A DNA stretch of 64,000 bases from Lumbricus rubellus (taxonomy: Eukaryota; Annelida; Clitellata; Crassiclitellata; Lumbricidae). Where the stretch lies: NCBI GenBank assembly GCA_945859605.1, contig OX243824.1:27396640-27460639 (forward strand), read 5' to 3'. The position numbers and the translations under genes are program-made. Within the stretch, counting starts at the first letter, position 1; every line of letters starts with the position of its first letter. A model generated the notes under the pieces. It was not told the DNA's origin. It worked only from the letters and a program-made list of their open reading frames with translations, and made no database searches. This document shows positions 34,610 to 45,790 of this stretch, one piece after another.

Positions 34610-35030
34610 ATGTGCAGAACTGCACAAAAAGGAATGTAAAAAAACCGATGGAAACGGAATTTTTAAAAACGGGGAAAATGTCGTTTTATTCGAAAAAAAC
34701 CGAAAAGACGACAAAAAACCTAAATAGAAAATAGTGTGACTTTTACAGCTTAAACTGCATTTTAGAATTAAAACCCTTGTTTACTTATACTACTTATAAT
34801 TTATATCTCTTTAATGATGACGTTAAACAATTAAATAATGACATCAGTTGGCTGAAACCTTGAGATTGGGCTAAAAACGTAAGGAATACCAAGGAAAAAA
34901 ATTAAGGAAAATAATAAGAGACAAAAAATAAGTCAATTGCGTTACATAAAAAAACGAAATAAAACGCTAGATTTTTTTAATGACTATTGGGGAGCGAATA
35001 AAAAACGAAAAATCGTTTCAAATAACTATG
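34610..35030. repeat. Dispersed repeat, inverted copy of 379-775
   Basis: A-rich edges with AAAACGGAAT/CGAAAAA words and a middle block in reverse orientation to the copy at the left end of the window. A copy of part of the hAT MITE motif (TGCAGAACTGCACAAAA) abuts it at 34610. Confidence 0.6.
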
Positions 35031-35482
35031 TGCCTCGGTGGTTAGATTTGTTTTCAAAATAGACCATTTGATTGATTTATTGATTGATCGATTGATTGGT
35101 ATACTTGAGGCATTGATATAATTTATGTCCATTTTATAGGTCTATTATGTCATTACCGGGAGGTGGAGCAATGCGTAGATGTTTGTTACGTCGGCACTAT
35201 AGTGCTGTCATAGACTAACTCACATTCACCAAATAAAAATGTAGGAGGTCAAAGAACTTTTTGGAGCACCCCATACTTTTGCTTCTTGTCGAACTTTAGA
35301 ATAGGCGATGAAATAATTAGTTTATATCCTAAACTGGTGATGCCTCGAAGATAAATCTAACTGCAAAACGTGGCCTGCAAAAACAATGTTCCGGCTCTTT
35401 CATAAAAAACTAGCCAGAACCGCCGTCAATTTTCTGCTGGCATCCACTGAAACATTAATTTTTTGATGAAAGATATTGGAAC

Positions 35483-35676
35483 CAGGGCTGTTTTAAGGAC
35501 TTTTTAGAACTGCACAACTCCTTCTTTTCCTTTCCATCCTCCGTGGTAAATTACTTCCAATCGGAGGACAATGACCAATTTTTGCTAGTTTTAAATGTAC
35601 AAAAGTCCTTCTAAAACTGCACAAATCCATTTAGAACTGCACAGTTTGTGTACAACTGCACGTTAAAAAAGCCCCG
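35483..35676. mobile_element. hAT-type MITE, 194 bp
   Basis: Starts CAGGGCTG and ends with the inverted form CGGGGCTT. Flanking octamers ATTGGAAC (35475-35482) and ATTAGAAC (35677-35684) differ at one base. It has the same length and the same internal words (TTTTTAGAACTGCACAA, TGTACAACTGCACG) as the copy at 48660-48853. Confidence 0.85.
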
Positions 35677-36112
35677 ATTAGAACTAGAAGTGACGAAATG
35701 GCTTTTAATAATTATACTTTACAGGTAAATCGTTTATGGAACTGGAATTCGGGAAGACGAATGCCTTGCAAGTTAGGTTAGTTCGACTTTCGACAGTGGC
35801 CTACTTTGAACTTAAACTGAAAAATCTAAAAGTAGCCTAGATTATGTATCAAACGAGCTATAGGCCTATCACTACAGTGTTAGCTAAACATGCCAATAAT
35901 AATCTAAAAGCACAATATGAATTTTAAGATTATAATTATAGATCCTCGGTATTGGTCTATCCTCCGTCTCTCCATTTTTCCATCCAGCAGAAAGTCATGC
36001 AGGCTAAACTAATTATTGCAACAGCCTTCAATTTCTTTCTACAGAATAGGCCTACATCCAGTAAAACCACATAAATCGGTCTTTAGCGTTTGTAAGTTCT
36101 GTCTGTGTGTAG

Positions 36113-36777
36113 TATTATGCATGATTCTTACAACAGCTTCCAATTGGGGAACAAAAGGGAGAGCAGTGAAGAACACTTGGGCTAGGCGATGTCACAAGGC
36201 ATTTTATTTCTATACCAAAATCGAGGGCTGCACTTCACAGTCAATCTGCAAAGAACCGAATGCAATAGGTTTAAATGTTCCGGATGGGCGGGACCATCTA
36301 ACAGCAAAGACTGTTGGAGCTCTGAATTACAGCTATACCAAATACGGTGCAGAAGCGGATTACTTTCTCAAGGCTGATGACGACACTTACGTCATTACAG
36401 AAAACCTTCAACGAATTTTATCAAGGTTTCATTCGATTTCGCATTTGTGCCTGGGTAGATTATTCACAAAAATCCTGCCGAAAGGGTATAATTCTGGAGG
36501 AGCAGGTTACGTCATTAGCAACCCAGCTGTCAAGTTGCTAGTAGAAAATAGAACTTTGCATCCAAGTGAATGTCGAGCAGATGGTGGATTTGAGGACGTC
36601 GAAATTGGAAGATGTCTGGCGAAATTCGGAATTTATCCCCTGCAGGACGAAATGGAATCAACCAAGAAACAAATATTTCATTCGGAGAATCCTTTCAATA
36701 TTCTTCATGTTGACAAATCTAGAATAGGTTCTTATTCCTATGTCAACATAAATGGAGTTGAATTCGGAAATAAAAAG
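36113..36777 (+). CDS. C1GALT1-like: C1GALT1-like core-1 beta-1,3-galactosyltransferase, catalytic exon
   Basis: Golgi GT31 enzyme that adds galactose beta-1,3 to O-linked GalNAc (core 1, T antigen). The exon reads VLCMILT, VKNTWARRC (36166-36190), DYFLKADDDTYVITENL with the D-D-D metal site (36358-36408), GYNSGGAGYVIS and FEDVEIGRCLAKFGI, all in family order, and ends at an AAG|GTAAGT donor in phase 0. I place the 5' end after the GTGTGTAG acceptor at 36112, which leaves exactly the conserved start of the domain; a stronger acceptor, TTTCTTTCTACAG at 36044, would add about 23 residues. There is no start codon or membrane anchor here, so at least one upstream exon is needed (candidate 31573-31728). 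No stops inside. Confidence 0.85.
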
Positions 36778-37191
36778 GTAAGTTTTCAGTGACAATTATT
36801 TCACAGTTTCTATCTTAATGCGCTATGTCAGCTTTACAGTGTTTACAGTGGACTCTTATCATTTTGAACGCTGTTAACATCATTGGAATTGTCATCGAGC
36901 TCTAAGGCTGTAGGCTATAAATTATAAATATTGTATTGTTTGCCAATACCTTAACCAGCACTAAAAGCCACTCCCAGTTACTATTAGGCTTACTGTACAT
37001 AGAATTCTTAATGAGCTTGGCTTACAGCTTGAAGTGAGTTTGATTTTTTTCTCTCTATAATACTACTTTTGGTATTAAGTTATTAGGTTACAAATGATTC
37101 TTGCCGATGCGGCGTCAGGAAGTCATTTCCGTCTTTACAGTTACTAGGCTTAGAGTTTTAGAATGTTAGCCACTTAGATGTTAAGATTGTG

Positions 37192-37400
37192 GGGCGCAGT
37201 GGTGTAGTGGGTAATATGTTCGTTGCCATGCAGCCGGAAGGTTGCAGGTTCGAATCTACCTCAAGTCGCCACGTAGGGACCTTGGGCAAGTCCTTCACTC
37301 GCAATTGCTCAGCGCTTCTGCGCGAAATTCCGATGCAGTGTCCGCGCTGTAGTCGGGAGCGCCTCTGAGTAGATAGCTTGAAGGGTGCTATAACATGTAC
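37192..37400 (+). repeat. tRNA-derived CORE-type SINE in the C1GALT1-like intron
   Basis: Box A (GTGGTGTAGTGGGTAA), box B (GGTTCGAATCTACC), a CORE-like ACCTTGGGCAAGTCCTTCAC and a LINE-like tail (GGGAGCGCCTCTGAGTAG ... GTGCTATAAC). Confidence 0.8.
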
Positions 37401-37444
37401 GCATACGAACTGGACATCAGAAAGCTAGTGCAAATGCCCCCCAA

Positions 37445-37570
37445 ATTTTGGGCAAGTCTGATTTTTCGGGCAATCAGACCCGGATAAATAAAAAAAATTT
37501 TAAAAATTTACCTTTTTGAAAAACATTTCGGGTCTTTTTGCCCGAAAAATCAGACTTGCCCGAACAAAAA
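37445..37570. repeat. Hairpin repeat in the C1GALT1-like intron
   Basis: GGGCAAGTCTGATTTTTCGG near 37453 is repeated inverted near 37543-37562 (CCGAAAAATCAGACTTGCCC), with CAGACCCG/CGGGTC closer to the loop. The arms are about 35 bp. It may be the core of a small MITE. Confidence 0.6.
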
Positions 37571-37898
37571 GGTCGTCAGATCTTTCAAGCAAAAGGAAAC
37601 GAGAAATTTCAGAAGATTTCGGCAGGATGACAAAATATTTTCGGGTAAATGTATCATTTATGCCCCCCCACGCTGAAATGTCCCCTACGCCTATGGTCGC
37701 GCCTACTGCCTACAAACAATGCGAACGTGCTTAAAAAGTTGGTGAAGTCTTATTTGTAGGCTATTCCAGAGTTGGGCTTCGAGCGCCTCTTGCGAGTTTT
37801 CTTAAAGGGACGATCTACAAATTATTTAGATGCATGAAAGGATGAAACAAGCGTCTTTGTATCTTTCACTTTTTGCCATGCGTTTTGTGTACTTGCAG

Positions 37899-38030
37899 GC
37901 AAAACGCGTTCGTTTGCTCGGCAGTTGGACAGCAACAATACATTACGCGTCGCCTTCAGAAATGTACATCTACGAATTTCTGCTGTACCAGCTGAAGAGA
38001 GGAAATGTTGACAAACGAGCTGACGAGTGA
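37899..38030 (+). CDS. C1GALT1-like: C1GALT1-like last exon
   Basis: Follows the acceptor TGTACTTGCAG in phase 0, which fits the donor at 36777. It encodes 43 residues with W-T-A-T-I-H-Y and M-Y-I-Y-E-F-L-L-Y-Q-L, the equivalent of the C-terminal F-H-Y / M-Y-x-x-E-Y-L-V-Y-H-L block of core-1 galactosyltransferases, then stops at TGA. The two-Cys motif usual before this block is not seen. The intron (36778-37898) contains a SINE and a hairpin repeat. Confidence 0.75.
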   Translation, partial: AKRVRLLGSWTATIHYASPSEMYIYEFLLYQLKRGNVDKRADE

Positions 38031-38394
38031 CCGACCCACAGGCCTATGTATAAGCGGCCCGCATCATAATTTTGTGGATCCCAGAACTTAGAAACAGGGT
38101 TAAAGTCCGCGTGGTAGTTCTTCTGACCCACCTCATCCATGTAGGCTTTATATAAAGGCCTGTGTTTCGTGGCTCTGTGTACTTTTACATCGTTATTAAT
38201 TTTAGGCTACTGTGTTTAAGATTTTCATATGTTTTTTTCTTCAAACTGGAGCATCGCGAATTATCGGAATTAATGCCACTTTTTGCAATAATTATTGAAG
38301 AGCACATTCTATTCAAATCCTTGTTCCTTTTCATCATGTCTATGATTCTTGTGCGCAGTGTTTAGGGGTTGCGACATGAAGCGCCTTCGTGAGG

Positions 38395-38471
38395 TTATTG
38401 TAAGGCGCTATATAAATGTTCATATACATTCATACATACATACATACATACATACATACATACATACATAC

Positions 38472-38502
<31 letters not shown>

Positions 38503-38624
38503 CATACATACATACATACATACATACATACATACATACATACATACATACATAGTACATACATACATACATACATACATACATACATACATACATACAT
38601 ACATACATACATACATACATACAT
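38395..38624. repeat. LINE/SINE tail followed by (CATA)n
   Basis: AAGGCGCTATATAAATGTTC at 38401-38420 is the uninterrupted 3' tail of the CR1-like family, followed by about 50 CATA units with two interruptions. ORFs through it are Tyr/His/Thr or Met/Tyr/Val/Cys repeats and are not genes. Confidence 0.85.
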
Positions 38625-38894
38625 GACCAAATTAAAGGAATTATGTGTCTTAATTTATTCTTTCTTAGGCTACGCATTTTTTATATTCGGCAGGCTATCT
38701 TGAAGCATCCGTCGTAATTATACAGGCTTTAGTTTATACTGAAGGCCGCAGTCTGAAACCATAATAATCTTATAAATGGAAAAGTATAGGTCCAAGTGAG
38801 ATTTTTAGTTAAAACGCTTGGGGGACTTTTGAACCTCGGGGGCCGTGGATTTTGTCCACCATTGTTACATAGTTGCTACGCCACTGGTTATGTT

Positions 38895-39062
38895 CGTTGC
38901 CTTGCAGCCGGAGGGTTCCAGGTCCGAATCCATCTCAAGCCGCCTCGTAGGGACCCTGATCAAGTCCTTCACTCGGCGTGAATCTCCGATTTAGTGTCCA
39001 TGCTGTAGTCGAGAGCGATTCTGAGTAGATATCTTGAAAGAGCGCTATAACAAGTGCACATA
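38895..39062 (+). repeat. tRNA-derived SINE, decayed
   Basis: Matches 37225-37395: GTTCCAGGTCCGAATCCATCTC, GGGACCCTGATCAAGTCC and a GCTATAACAAGT tail. The box A part is lost. The following 400 bp to 39468 show nothing else. Confidence 0.7.
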
Positions 39063-39468
39063 CATTGTACGTACATAACATGTGCCTATGAAATTCGCTG
39101 ATAGAATCCTAGATATTTTGGTAATTGTTGTTAAACTCATTAAGCCTATTTATGGGCTGCTATCTATGTTAAATTGTTCATACTGACTAGACTAACGTTG
39201 GAAGGATGAAAATAATTAGATTCGGCAAACATCAATTTACTTCTTCTAAACTTTGAGTCATAACACATCGTAGCGAATTTATTTTCTTTCAAATTTCTTA
39301 GTTTGTTTCGCACTCAAGGTAGGCATAATAATTATAACCTTCTAAAATAATAAAGTCCATAATAATTCATGCCCAATTAACATCGCGGTCCATATCCTTG
39401 AACTTTCTGCTTACCATGTGTTTAATCTGCCAGTTGGTACACTTTTGATCGTAATTATTGGACTTGCA

Positions 39469-40524
39469 TCAATAGCTAGTCAGAGGTATCCAAAATGGAG
39501 GGAAAAAGTCTTTCTGAGTGAATTGACCTGCAAGAGGTGATCCTGGCCGCGGCCAGTCACTATAGTACGTAGTTGTACCTTTGGCCAGCCAAGCGGCCCA
39601 CCAACCAAACGTTCCAGTAGACATTATCGTGTGATCACACATTGATAATATTGCCAGATCCTGACCAGCTGTATTGTTGAAGCTAATAGTGATATTTACT
39701 GCTTCTGAAGAACTGTTGTTCTTCATGATATGCTGTCTCACCCACTTGATATCGTCTGAAGCCACAATGAATTGAACGCGATTATATCTGTCAGTGAAAT
39801 GTTTCATGGCTTTGAAAAAGTATGTTTCGTTTGGAATCGTGTAGCCAAAATTCTGAAATTTAGATTTCAAGTTATCTCCTCGACGAATTCCCACTCGTAC
39901 AAATCCTGCTCTCTTCCAACCACGAGGGATGTTGTCTTGAAGAAAGGATTCGGCAAAACGTTGAATTTCGTCTCTGAACACAAGATGGCGTCTCAAGCGT
40001 CTTTCTGTTGCCAATGTGTACTTCCAACTTTGGCGAAATCCCATAACAAGAATGGTTTGATTGCATATTTTGGGATCATTTAAATTCAGTTTTTCCGTCG
40101 TTGCGTCGTACGACAAATGTTTAGCCTCCCCAATTGTATGGCAAGGACAGAGATTACCAATGCGTTTTAAATTTAGTTGAAAGACATCTTCTAGAGGAAG
40201 ATGTGTATTATTCGCTATGACGGGTATTCTGCTTGAGAGTTCGGCTACAAATAAAACCGCAGCCAGGTTAAAGAGTTGATTTCCAAGTCGGCGACCATCC
40301 TTAACGCTTTCGTGGAAACTGACAAAATGCGAGACATTTTGATTCAAACAGTCACTGGAACGAGTTGCTTTACTGACATTTCCGGTGTAGTTGAACGCAG
40401 ACGAAAAACGTGGTGGATGACGCAAAGTGTTACGAAGCGGATGATAGGAAGTCGCACAATATATCAATAAAATGCTTCCGAAGACTACGGGTAATAATAA
40501 TATGCATGTTCGTCTCAGTGTCAT
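39469..40524 (-). CDS. FUT2-like: Galactoside alpha-1,2-fucosyltransferase (GT11)
   Basis: Golgi enzyme expected to transfer fucose from GDP-Fuc in alpha-1,2 linkage to a terminal galactose. A complete single-exon ORF of 351 residues with ATG at 40522-40524 and TGA at 39469. Residues 1-6 form a short basic tail and 7-23 a membrane anchor. Conserved GT11 segments are in order: GRRLGNQLFNLA (77-88), VGIRRGD (211-217, the GDP-Fuc binding H/x-R-R-G-D type motif), FIVASDD (252-258), STGTFGWWAAWLAKG (302-316) and SDWPRPGSPL (322-331). Several N-glycosylation sequons (for example N45, N64, N106) fit a lumenal domain. It faces the C1GALT1-like gene tail to tail with 1.4 kb between. No damage seen. 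Its acceptor could be the core-1 or beta4-Gal made by the neighbours (inference). Confidence 0.92.
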   Translation of the reverse strand: MTLRRTCILLLPVVFGSILLIYCATSYHPLRNTLRHPPRFSSAFNYTGNVSKATRSSDCLNQNVSHFVSFHESVKDGRRLGNQLFNLAAVLFVAELSSRIPVIANNTHLPLEDVFQLNLKRIGNLCPCHTIGEAKHLSYDATTEKLNLNDPKICNQTILVMGFRQSWKYTLATERRLRRHLVFRDEIQRFAESFLQDNIPRGWKRAGFVRVGIRRGDNLKSKFQNFGYTIPNETYFFKAMKHFTDRYNRVQFIVASDDIKWVRQHIMKNNSSSEAVNITISFNNTAGQDLAILSMCDHTIMSTGTFGWWAAWLAKGTTTYYSDWPRPGSPLAGQFTQKDFFPPFWIPLTSY

Positions 40525-41400
40525 TGTTTAAATTTAAATTTGAAGATATTGATCGAGTCGTTTGTCTGCAAATGATCCCTTAATGATTTGTCTTTCCTCT
40601 ACTCAATCGAAATTTTCTTTTAGGCGTACTGGTTGTTGGTCGCGATTGAAAATCCTGTAAAGAAGAAACAATCTAACACATAAGACCCACCAAAACAGTC
40701 TAACATAGCATTGTTACCAAAGGGAACAGGACGACATTTTTCGTGTGTAGGTCTATGTCGGTAGATTGACGAGTGACTAGCAGCCAAGGTCACTCTAATG
40801 ACACGCATTCGGTCGTCCGCCACTGCGACGACAACACTCGACTGTCAACAGCATACACTTTGGTTGAGAAATCAGAAGGACCGACCGGATACAATCACAT
40901 GGGCAAAAATGACTTGCAAACAAAATAAGCTTAGCCTACCCTTTAAATGTACAAACTCATTGCTATTGGTAAATGAGACGAGTAGCCTATTCCGGTACCA
41001 AAACCACGCACCAGAAACTCCAACATTATCGAAGTATCAAAACATTACTCGCGTTTATAAACTGCTGATGAAACCATCCAGCTAAATGATGCAGACATCG
41101 ATGAGTCCGACTCACATGCAGATTGCGTTGCTTCGTCAGTTAGGCCTATGTCCAAAATTTTCAGGACTAGCTCTATGCACCAGCCAACTCTATTAGGTCT
41201 AAGCTTAGTGTATGGTGGCCCACCATTGGTGGGTTATTCACGTTTCAGAAATAAACCCAGATTTCGTTACCGGTATGAAAAAACCCAGAGAGCTCAATTT
41301 AGCGAACTTCAAACGCAATTTGAATAAAATTGCTCATAGCCTGTATTATAAGTAGTCTCGGCTATTCTGGTTTTTTTCCATAACAAAATCTTGGTTTATT
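40525..41400. other. Upstream region of the fucosyltransferase, nothing firm
   Basis: Contains a short ORF at 40798-41085 with no recognisable domain. No TATA box or splice-flanked exon was identified. Confidence 0.4.
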
Positions 41401-41415
41401 TCTGAAACGTCATCA

Positions 41416-41545
41416 TTTTTTCGAAAGTTAAAAGTTGCATCTAGATTTGATTCGGTTCATTTGACGAACATTTTAATGTTCGTCAAATGAGTAGAATCAA
41501 TGAATCATTGATTCAAATCTGGTTGCAACTTTTAAATTTCAAGAA
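41416..41545. repeat. Long imperfect palindrome
   Basis: The centre is perfect: TCATTTGACGAACAT at 41457-41471 and its inverse at 41476-41490, with a 4-base loop. Outer arms continue imperfectly (AAGTTAAAAGTTGCATCTAG against CAAATCTGGTTGCAACTTTT). It could be a small MITE or a transcript hairpin. Confidence 0.7.
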
Positions 41546-41802
41546 TTAATAATTGTCAAAGTTGTGGGCATATATAGGTCTATCGACAATAAGCTGAAGC
41601 GATTGGCCTATTATGTCGTGTGCGTATGCGAAGCGGGTAGGTAGAACCTAAAAGAATTGTGAACACACAACACGTGTGGCTTAAGTTTACACAACTCAGT
41701 AGATGTTATGAATCACCAAGCAAACAAAAGATAAAACAGGGGAAGGAATGGTTTTTATAATTATTAACCTTGAGCGAAATTAAAATAAGCACATGAATAA
41801 AC

Positions 41803-41900
41803 CTGGTGGCTTATCGGTAGCGCGCTTGCTCACGGAGCGGGCGGTTGCGGGTTCGACTCCGGATAACGACCTTGGGCAAGTTGTTTACGCCCACGTGCAT
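41803..41900 (+). repeat. tRNA-like SINE head
   Basis: GGTGGCTTATCGGTAGCGCGC (box A), GGGTTCGACTCCGG (box B) and GACCTTGGGCAAGTTG (CORE-like). It could be mistaken for a tRNA gene, but no acceptor stem closes. Confidence 0.6.
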
Positions 41901-41940
41901 CTGTCACCAAGCAGTATAATTTGGTACCGGTGTAAAGGTT

Positions 41941-42377
41941 TCAGATTACCCCCTCCTAAACATTACCCCCCTGAAAACTGTAAATTGGACCAATCATTGC
42001 ATTTATTGCACTAAAATAATCGGAAAAATCATCCCGCTTCGTGTTTTGGTCTGAAGATTTTCATCCGTCATCCCACTTCGTGGTTTGTTATCAATATTTC
42101 CATCTGTAATTAAAATACTAATCGCCGCTGAAGTTACAATGGAGAAAATGTCTTCGAGGCTATAATTTTTTTCGGATCAAAATATTGATAACAAAACACG
42201 ACGTGGGATGACGGATGATATTCTGCAGACCAAAACAAGAAGCGGGATGATTTTTCTGATTTTATTAGTGCAATAAATGCGTTGATTGATGCAAATCTAG
42301 TTTCCGGGGGGTAATCTGAGACCGGTTTCAAGTTACCGGGGGTAATGTTTAGGAGGGGGTAATTTGAAACCTTTACA
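41941..42377. mobile_element. Complete palindromic MITE of the CCGG family
   Basis: CCGG target duplication at 41937-41940 and 42378-42381. Terminal repeats TGTAAAGGTTTCARATTACCCCC on both ends. Inner inverted arms (ATCCCACTTCGTGGTTTG and ACGACGTGGGATGACGGATG) leave a small loop. 437 bp. This is the third copy that polarises the GGCCTA insertions at 5442 and 52159. Confidence 0.85.
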
Positions 42378-42649
42378 CCGGCGTAAGCTGGGAAGTAAGC
42401 GGCAAGTTGCCAAGTCCTGTGATACACTGGCGCCGCGTCCAGGCCCTTGGGATTCGTCCATTGCCGGCTCAAGAGCCAAGAAAAGGAGATGAGCGCCTCA
42501 CCAACGGACCTTCGGCCCAAGGACGACTTTAATTACTTACATGAGATAAGCTAATGCCATCTTCTTTTTCCTTATTTTTTCAAGCTGACTCATGGCAGCA
42601 CGACTACAATTCATAGCAGGCCTATGACCACAAGTTTTGACGGTTTACT

Positions 42650-43720
42650 GTCAATACCGCGCACACAATACCGCACACACAATACCGCGATTTTCAATAC
42701 CACGTACCCCGGTACGATCGTTACCGCGCACGATCGATACCTCGAATTTGTTCAATCCAGCTTATATTTCATACCTATCGTCACCTTAGAATTATAATGC
42801 TCTATCATAGTTTTTTTGCGAAACCGAGAAAAACCACTTTAAAGTTTGGGCACTGTTTTAAGCCAAGAATTCTAAACTAGATTCTTTTGAAGGTTAATAT
42901 CATTATTTCTAGGTTCCCGCTGGTGACTTACTTGCAAAAATAAGGTTTATTTTTGTGAAAACAAGTGAAAACATATCGAAAATAGCAAAAAAGTGCAAAA
43001 ATGCATGTTAGAGCAATATAATTCCAAACGACGAAGTACATGTAGTTGTAATAATGCTCTAAGTTAAACATGCAGCAGCTTTTATTTAATAACGTCCTGA
43101 GTATAATATTGCTCTATCATAGTATTGTAACAGAAAACTTGGACGCTCTAGGCTGCCAACTTTCTATTTTACCATTCCGGGTCAACCGTAACTAATTTGG
43201 TGCTATTCAGTAACGTTTTGCTGTAACATGACGAATCCATATGCCAATGATAGAGCATTATAATACTAACAAAGTCTATTCAGTAATGCTTTGCTGTAAC
43301 ATGACGAATCCAGCCTTGTGATTGGATGCCAATGATAGAGCATCATAGGCCTACATGTAATACTAAACACAACAAAATCAATTCTGTAACGTTTTGCTGC
43401 AACATGACGAATCCAGCCTTGTGATTGGATGCCAATGATAGAGCATTATAATACTAACAAAGTCTAGATTGGAAACAGTCTCGCAAGATAGAGCATTTAA
43501 ATACTGACTTATAACTAAGAAACGACCGCTTCAATCAGCTAGCTCTTTTGTCTAATGATAGAGCACTGAAGAGATTGATACCAAACTCGATTTTTTCGAA
43601 AATTCATGATAGAGCATTATAATTCTAAGGTGACGCTATATCTACCTTCATCCAGCTTCTATTTCTCGCTCTTTATTCTAGTCAATCCCGCTTCTATTTC
43701 AAACGGAAAAATCGACGTTC
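42650..43720. mobile_element. Foldback-like element with CAATACCGCGCAC arm and repeated GATAGAGCATTATAAT
   Basis: The left edge has tandem CAATACCGCGCAC words (42650-42740), then AATCCAGCTTATATTT at 42757. GTCACCTTAGAATTATAATG followed by CTCTATCAT at 42779 returns inverted at 43608-43635. Between them TGATAGAGCATTATAAT occurs about six times (43250-43620), partly as a roughly 110-bp tandem unit. The right edge again has ATCCAGCTTCTATTT (43651). Confidence 0.6.
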
Positions 43721-44790
43721 ATATGCCGCTGAAAGGGTATCATAATGCCACTTGGATATCCATAATTCCACTGTTACGAACTATGTATGATTACCAAAGT
43801 GAACGATAGGCTACAACTGGTCACTCTCATATTATGAATATTATGCTTACTACACAATTCGAAAAAACACTGAATTGCATGACTGAAAACACAGAGCTCC
43901 GCGCAAATTTGGCAGTCTGTTTCAAAAACGATTTTCATTGTTTTTTTTAATCTCATGACACTAGAGCAGGCCTTACATTCCTCACTTACCCGATGATGTT
44001 CATGAAGGTTCTTGTATTCTTATAAAGATCTGTCAACTTTAATTGAAGGTTTGTTGTAAAAAATATAATTGTCTTCTGCAATTAGGCTATAAAGGAGTTT
44101 GTTGCATTTATCTCAAAGTCTCAACATTAGGCCTATATTTAACCTGCTGGACTGTGTTCTCCTGTCGCTATGTTTATAATTTCAATAAATAAAACTGACT
44201 CATTTCAAAGTTTCCTGCCCTTAAATTCAATTTCGTTGTAAATTTGGATCTGATAATGCTACTGGATTAGACAATTATCACAATTGCTAATTAATGGTTG
44301 TAAGAAAAGCCTATCTACATATACATAGTCGCAGCCACACTCTGGGGCCCACGGGACGCATCCCCCAACTTTTGGGAGACTAGAGACTCCTCCAACTTTC
44401 GATGAACGGTCCCCCCAACTTTCGACGAGAGGCTTGGGACTCCTAACTTTTGTCACCGACTGCAGGTAATCGCCATTTCAATATAGGACTGTGTCCACGG
44501 TAAAGTAGAACACAACAAAAAGTGTCGTAACTCGGTCAAAACTTTTAGGATTTGTCAGAAATTTTAAACACAACAACAGTGACCATATTATGACATGAGG
44601 TCAGAAAGCCGATTATAAATATTCGTGCTTTTGTCAAATTTATAAACGTTTGAGATGCAGCAACTAAAAATGCAAACGTTGAAAGTAAAATTCAGCTTAT
44701 AATAGCCTATAATTACGGTGTTCAAAATGACCTTTTTGTTCACGAACACACGACCGTAGACGTAGACGGTACAGTTTGATGGTCCGGTTG
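43721..44790. other. Intergenic, nothing recognised
   Basis: AT-rich; no supported exon or repeat. Confidence 0.4.
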
Positions 44791-44792
44791 AT

Positions 44793-44932
44793 GGGGGAGG
44801 GGAGGGAAGGGGATGGGAGGGGAGGGGAGGGGAGGGGAGGGGAGGGGAGGGGAGGGGAGGGGAGGGGAGGGGAGGGGAGGGGAGGGGAGGGGAGGGGAGG
44901 GGAGGGGAGGGGAGGGGAGGGGAGGGGAGGGG
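44793..44932. repeat. (GGGGA)n minisatellite
   Basis: About 25 GGGGA units, strongly G-rich on the plus strand. ORFs through it are Gly/Glu/Arg or Pro/Ser/Leu repeats and are not genes. A short (AAT)n run follows at 45248-45277; nothing else to 45375. Confidence 0.95.
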
Positions 44933-45250
44933 ATGCAGAAATACGGAGGGCTGCCCGCTTCCTACATCTTTCAGGCGGTGGCCATAGAGACATTGGGCCC
45001 GTTCAATCCTTCAGCCTCAGACTTCATAAATGAAATTGGCAGCCGCATCTCTTCTACATGTATCACTGGTGACAGACGTGAAGCTTTCTTTTTTAACGTC
45101 TGTCCATTTGTATCCAACGCTTCAACCCGGTCGCTTTCAAAGGTACTTTTGCCTCACAACCTGGAGACGAGGCCTGACCCACCAGACGGTCATTCTTCAG
45201 TTAATAATAGTCCATAAGTCCCTGGGGGAATGAAGTACCTCAGGGTCAAA

Positions 45251-45281
<31 letters not shown>

Positions 45282-45375
45282 ACTGATGACATGGGAGCAT
45301 TTTAATGCGCCAGCGAGTCAGTTCTCGAACTGTTGTAGACTTTAGTTAATTAATATACAGATATTCACTTGCCCC

Positions 45376-45790
45376 CGCCGTATGCGGACGTTTTGTCCAC
45401 GGACGATTCGTCACAAGGGATAAATTGAATAAATCCAGCTTCCGTTTAGATACGCGCTCAAATAATTGTTCCAACTTCTATTTCAGCAAGAACTATGCCT
45501 CGCTGATCCAACTTCCATTTTGCAAAGAATTTGTTTCATCATTCCAGCTTCGATTTAAGCAAAAACTAAGTTTTTTCATACAATTTCGGCTAAAAACTAT
45601 AATTTTTCACCACAAAACTTCTCTTTAAGCTATGACATCTTTCCATCAATCCCACTTCCATTTCAGGAAAACATATTTTCATTAATCCCGCTTTCACACT
45701 ACAAGAGTTCTTTTCATTAATCTATTTTTACTCAACCACCGCTGGACGAATCGTCCGTGGACGAATCGTCCGTTGACGAAACGTCCGCGA
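45376..45790. mobile_element. Foldback element with GGACGAATCGTCC arms
   Basis: The left arm GCGGACGTTTTGTCCACGG (45374-45400, then GACGATTCGTC) and the right arm, GGACGAATCGTCCGTGG twice then GACGAAACGTCCGC (45742-45790), are inverted. The interior repeats AATCCAGCTTCCRTTT-type words about seven times (45434, 45508, 45545, 45650 and others). It shares the interior word, but not the arm sequence, with the elements at 11331 and 61210. Confidence 0.75.

Noticed and set aside
40798..41085. 95-codon ORF upstream of the fucosyltransferase
   Set aside because: No domain, signal peptide, splice partner or conserved motif that I can recognise.
41803..41880. Possible tRNA gene
   Set aside because: It has box A and box B but no closing acceptor stem, and it continues into a CORE-like SINE body. 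The same applies to 9484, 37192 and 57197.
44697..45217. Gly/Glu/Arg- and Pro/Ser-rich ORFs
   Set aside because: Readings of the GGGGA minisatellite.
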